A stretch of 7,414 nucleotides of DNA from assembly GCA_019239815.1 (NCBI GenBank), contig JAFAZL010000184.1:1-7414 (forward strand), in the 5' to 3' direction. Shown in pieces: positions 5,082 through 7,414 of this stretch (the stretch's first letter is position 1; each line of letters begins with the position of its first letter). Under the pieces are notes generated by a model that was given only the letters and a program-made list of their open reading frames with translations, searched no databases and was not told where the DNA came from. Made by a program: the position numbers and the translations under genes. The DNA is from Acidobacteriota bacterium. Its GTDB lineage: Bacteria > Acidobacteriota > Terriglobia > Acidoferrales > UBA7541.

Positions 5082-5843
5082 CTACTTCTTCGCGTCCTTC
5101 CCTTTCGCCTTCCTCTGTCTCACCACCTCAAACAACACCACGCCTGCCGCCACCGAAACATTCAGCGACTTCACCGGCCCCACCGTCGGCAGCGACACGA
5201 CAAAATCGCACCGCTTCCTCGTCAACTCGTGCAATCCCTTGCCCTCGCCGCCCATCACAATGCCCACCGGCGATGTAAAATCCACCTCGGTGTACTCGCG
5301 ATCGCCCTCTTCATCCAGTCCCACCAGCCAAAATCCCGCCTCTTTCAACTCTTCCATCGTCCGCGCAAGATTCGTCACCTTCGCCACCGGCAGATGGGAC
5401 AGCGCTCCCGCCGAAGCTCGCGCCACCGTGTCCGTCAATCCCGCCGCCCGCCTCTCCGGAATTACCACGCCATGCGCACCGGCCGCCAGCGACGTTCGAA
5501 CGATCGCGCCCAGATTGTGCGGATCTTCCACGCCATCCAATAAAACAACCAAGCCCTTCTCGCCGCGCGCGGCGCCCGCGTTCGCGGCCTCGATAATTTC
5601 CTCAATCGTTCCCGCCGCCCGCGCCGCCACCAGCCCGACAATCCCTTGGTGATCCTTCGAATCCGCCAACCGGTCAATCTGCGACCGATCTTCAAACCGC
5701 ACCGGAATATTTCGCGCCCTCGCCAGCTGCACAATCTCTTCCACACGCGAATCCTGCCGCCCGCGCGCGATCACGATGCGGTCAAACGCCCGCCCTGCCT
5801 CCAACGCCTCCCGCACCGCATGTATTCCCGTCAACCGATCCAC
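5082..5843 (-). CDS. rlmB: 23S rRNA (guanosine-2'-O)-methyltransferase RlmB (TrmH/SpoU family)
   Basis: This 253-residue enzyme transfers a methyl group from S-adenosylmethionine to the ribose 2'-O of a guanosine in 23S rRNA; in E. coli this is G2251. An RNA-binding substrate domain (residues 4-76: GIHAVREAL near the start, DHQG at 64-67) precedes the knotted SPOUT domain. Motif 1 is N110-LGAIV-R116, where R116 is the catalytic Arg. Motif 2 is GIVMGGEGKGL with E200. Motif 3 is LPTVGPVKSLNVSVA with S226 and N228. The C-terminus is Lys-rich. The frame also offers GTG at 5849. I chose GTG 5843 because GGAG (5852-5849) lies 5 nt before it, while 5849 has no site. It is the last gene of the leftward ispD-ispF-orphan group. 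TrmH (tRNA) is a possible relative, but the N-terminal domain favours RlmB. Confidence 0.92.
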   Translation of the reverse strand: MDRLTGIHAVREALEAGRAFDRIVIARGRQDSRVEEIVQLARARNIPVRFEDRSQIDRLADSKDHQGIVGLVAARAAGTIEEIIEAANAGAARGEKGLVVLLDGVEDPHNLGAIVRTSLAAGAHGVVIPERRAAGLTDTVARASAGALSHLPVAKVTNLARTMEELKEAGFWLVGLDEEGDREYTEVDFTSPVGIVMGGEGKGLHELTRKRCDFVVSLPTVGPVKSLNVSVAAGVVLFEVVRQRKAKGKDAKK

Positions 5844-5865
5844 ACCCACTCCATCAAGTCTGATC

Positions 5866-5933
5866 TGTCATCCTGAGCCGACCGCAGGTCGGCGAAGGAC
5901 CTCAACGTCCAGTCCTACCCCAAGACTCAACGA
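5866..5933. repeat. REP-like hairpin element, copy B
   Basis: This copy has the same 68-bp length and orientation as copy A. It starts with the same TGTCATCCTGAG. The stem is GCCGACC (5877-5883) with GGTCGGC (5887-5893) around a GCA loop. It is flanked by the same GA/GA mismatch and by TCCT (5871-5874) with AGGA (5896-5899). The last 40 bp match copy A at about 28 positions. It fills most of the 99-bp gap between the orphan gene and rlmB, ending 23 bp before the rlmB start on the transcribed strand. Confidence 0.65.
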
Positions 5934-5942
5934 CATTCCTCG

Positions 5943-6497
5943 CTATTCCATCACCGAGCAAAACTCCACCATCCGCTCCCTCACCGTCTTCACCGCAAAT
6001 CCCGCCTCCGCCGCCGCATCCACCAACAAAATCACGCGATCCAATTCTCCCTCACCCGATCTTCCCGCCAGCGCCAATCGGAGCGGATGAAACAATTCCC
6101 GCCCGCGAATATCCAACTCCGCCTTCATCGTCGTTACAATTTCGCTGAACCGTTCCGGCGTGCAAGCCCCTCCATCCAACACGAGCCGCGCCAGCATTCG
6201 AACCACATCGCGCGCCGCATACCGTGTCATCACGTTGTGCGCTTCAACATCATCCAGCACGCGGACCGCGTCATACTCAAAAACCAGCCGCAGCAAATCC
6301 GCCAGCCCGTCGCGATCCGCAACCTGCGGCCCCAACAGAAACGCCGCGCGCTCGCACCACACTCGCCGTGCTCCGTCGTCGCCGCGCTCCTCACACACAT
6401 CCCACCCGCGCGACGCCAACACTTCGGCAATATCCGCCATGGAAAACGGATTCAACGCGACTGCCTGATTTTCTCCAGGAATTTCGCCCGCGCTCAT
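5943..6497 (-). CDS. Orphan protein resembling the GluRS anticodon-binding domain
   Basis: This is a predicted 184-residue cytoplasmic protein. Residues 113-180 resemble the C-terminal part of glutamyl-tRNA synthetase. TPERFSEIV (113-121), then KAELDIRGRELFHPLRLALAG (125-145), ELDRVILLVDAAAEAGF (151-167) and VRERMVEF (172-179) follow the family pattern KGRELFHPxRLALTG...PELDxxxPL. Residues 45-90 (WCERAAFLLG, LLRLVFEYDAV) could be the preceding helical subdomain. The whole catalytic half is missing: no HIGH, no KMSKS, and only 35 bp separate it from ispF. It therefore cannot aminoacylate alone. It may bind tRNA, assist another synthetase, or be a gltX remnant kept in frame. Its place between ispF and rlmB matches gltX in Bacillus. 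ATG 6497 lacks a clear ribosome-binding site, and Met20 is an alternative. I am sure it is coding, and moderately sure of the homology. Confidence 0.75.
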   Translation of the reverse strand: MSAGEIPGENQAVALNPFSMADIAEVLASRGWDVCEERGDDGARRVWCERAAFLLGPQVADRDGLADLLRLVFEYDAVRVLDDVEAHNVMTRYAARDVVRMLARLVLDGGACTPERFSEIVTTMKAELDIRGRELFHPLRLALAGRSGEGELDRVILLVDAAAEAGFAVKTVRERMVEFCSVME

Positions 6498-6532
6498 CGG
6501 AAAGATTCTACAGCAGGCTCAACCAACTGCAG

Positions 6533-7015
6533 CTAAGCTCGGCCACTCAACGTAGCCGCCACATGGCACGCGATCGCCTCGCCGCGTCCAACCGCATCCA
6601 CACCCTCGTTTGTCTTCGCTTTCAAGTGAATCTTGGCAGCAGGAACGCCCAGCGCCTTCCCCAGCGCCTCTCTCATCTTCGGAAAATGCGGTCCCAACTT
6701 CGGCCGCTCCAGAATCACCACAGCATCCACCCACTCAATCGCAAACCCTGCGCCATCCAGCAGCCCCCGCGCATGCTCCAAAAATTTCAAACTGTCCGCG
6801 TTCTTCCATCGAGGATCCGTATCTGGAAAATGCTTCCCGATGTCCCCAAGCCCCGCCGCACCCAGCAACGCATCGCACAACGCGTGCGCCAGCACATCTC
6901 CATCTGAATGCCCGACCGGCCCTTTGTCGAACGGCACCTCGACGCCGCCGATCATCAACTTTCGCCCTTCCGCCAGTCGATGCAGGTCGTACCCAATCCC
7001 GCAGCGCACGCTCAT
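6533..7015 (-). CDS. ispF: 2-C-methyl-D-erythritol 2,4-cyclodiphosphate synthase
   Basis: This is the fifth enzyme of the MEP isoprenoid pathway. It cyclises the CDP-methylerythritol 2-phosphate intermediate to MEcPP, releasing CMP. At 160 residues it has family length and probably forms a homotrimer. The zinc ligands are D10-x-H12 in GIGYDLHRL, and H44 in DVLAHALCDALLGA. GHSDGD (35-40), KHFPDTDP (61-68) and KAKTNEGVDAVGRGEAIA (132-149) are the conserved substrate and nucleotide segments. The variant TNEGVDAVGRGEA in place of the E. coli TTTEKLGFTGRGEG form is common in other phyla. ATG 7015 overlaps the ispD stop as ATGA, which suggests translational coupling and explains the poor ribosome-binding site. 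Confidence 0.97.
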   Translation of the reverse strand: MSVRCGIGYDLHRLAEGRKLMIGGVEVPFDKGPVGHSDGDVLAHALCDALLGAAGLGDIGKHFPDTDPRWKNADSLKFLEHARGLLDGAGFAIEWVDAVVILERPKLGPHFPKMREALGKALGVPAAKIHLKAKTNEGVDAVGRGEAIACHVAATLSGRA

Positions 7016-7414
7016 TTCGCCGCGTGCCCCTTCCCGCTCGCCGAACCCGCTGCCTGTTCCCGCTCCAGATAAAACTTCGCCAACTCCATATCCGCCGGCT
7101 TCGTAATCTTGATGTTCCGCTCCGATCCCAGCACCACAAAAACTTCCTGCCCGAGCCGCTCCACCAACCCCGCTTCGTCCGACGCGCTCACTCCATCTGC
7201 CTCCGCCCTCGCAAACGCTTCCTTCAGCAATTTCGTCGTAAAAACCTGCGGCGTCTGCGCCAGCACCACGCGCTCGCGCGGAATCGTTGCCGTAATCAAC
7301 GCCACGTCCTCCGGCAGACTCGCGCGCTTTACTTCCTTCACCGTGTCCATCGCCGGAATTCCCAGAATCGCGGCCTTATGCTTCCGCGCCTCTTCGATCA
7401 CGCGCACGATCTGT
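7012..7414 (-). CDS. ispD: 2-C-methyl-D-erythritol 4-phosphate cytidylyltransferase, C-terminal part (partial)
   Basis: This enzyme joins CTP and MEP to give CDP-methylerythritol, the third step of the MEP pathway. The window holds the last 133 codons, a little over half of the usual 230-240. The N-terminal CTP-binding motif lies beyond the right edge. Conserved parts are visible: GIPAMDTVKEV (the DTxK segment), LAQTPQVF, SDEA and GSERNIKITKPADM. The last 17 residues or so (GSASGKGHAAK end) are a loose tail beyond the fold. The reading frame is open at the edge, so no start is present. The stop overlaps the ispF start by 4 nt, so the two are cotranscribed. Confidence 0.95.
   Translation of the reverse strand, partial: QIVRVIEEARKHKAAILGIPAMDTVKEVKRASLPEDVALITATIPRERVVLAQTPQVFTTKLLKEAFARAEADGVSASDEAGLVERLGQEVFVVLGSERNIKITKPADMELAKFYLEREQAAGSASGKGHAAK

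Noticed and set aside
5831..5854. Short upstream ORF (ATG at 5854-5852, seven codons) overlapping the rlmB start
   Set aside because: It has no own ribosome-binding site, the peptide is trivially short, and its ATG falls on the GGAG that serves rlmB; probably chance.

Overview
The window looks like GC-rich chromosomal DNA from a free-living bacterium, most likely an Acidobacteriota member. That placement is inference. It rests on the protein flavour, on scarce Shine-Dalgarno sites, and on intergenic repeats built around TGTCATCCTGAG...GAAGGA, a type I associate with that phylum. There are no rRNA or tRNA genes, CRISPR arrays, transposases or phage genes. Most genes are housekeeping genes.

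Left part (1-2231). On the minus strand a YedA-type DMT exporter (223-1248) is followed by the first 33 codons of an ada-like methyl-DNA repair gene, cut by the left edge (1-100). The 122-bp spacer between them holds nested inverted repeats. A 428-bp divergent region (1249-1676) separates the exporter from a PilZ-domain (c-di-GMP receptor) gene on the plus strand. It carries an 18-bp palindrome near the exporter start, an array of 7-bp repeats, and a promoter region for the PilZ gene with a hairpin and a duplicated GTCGG-TAGAATC motif.

Middle (2232-5081). A rho-independent terminator follows the PilZ gene. Next come a HAD-family phosphatase (plus strand) and, convergent with it at a 9-bp gap, a secreted protein resembling outer-membrane lipoprotein-sorting proteins (minus strand, true start near 3926). 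Divergent from that is a plus-strand pair, acylphosphatase and adenine phosphoribosyltransferase (apt).

Right part (5082-7414, minus strand). In transcription order this is ispD (5' end cut by the window edge), ispF (4-nt ATGA overlap), a 184-codon orphan, and rlmB (23S rRNA 2'-O-methyltransferase). IspD and IspF catalyse the third and fifth steps of the MEP isoprenoid pathway. The orphan resembles only the anticodon-binding end of glutamyl-tRNA synthetase. It sits where Bacillus subtilis has gltX in the order ispD-ispF-gltX-cysE-cysS-mrnC-rlmB. This orphan is the most interesting item in the window.

Two 68-bp REP-like hairpin elements, whose stems differ in sequence but still pair, lie after apt and between the orphan and rlmB. 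A third, degenerate piece lies just past the rlmB stop.
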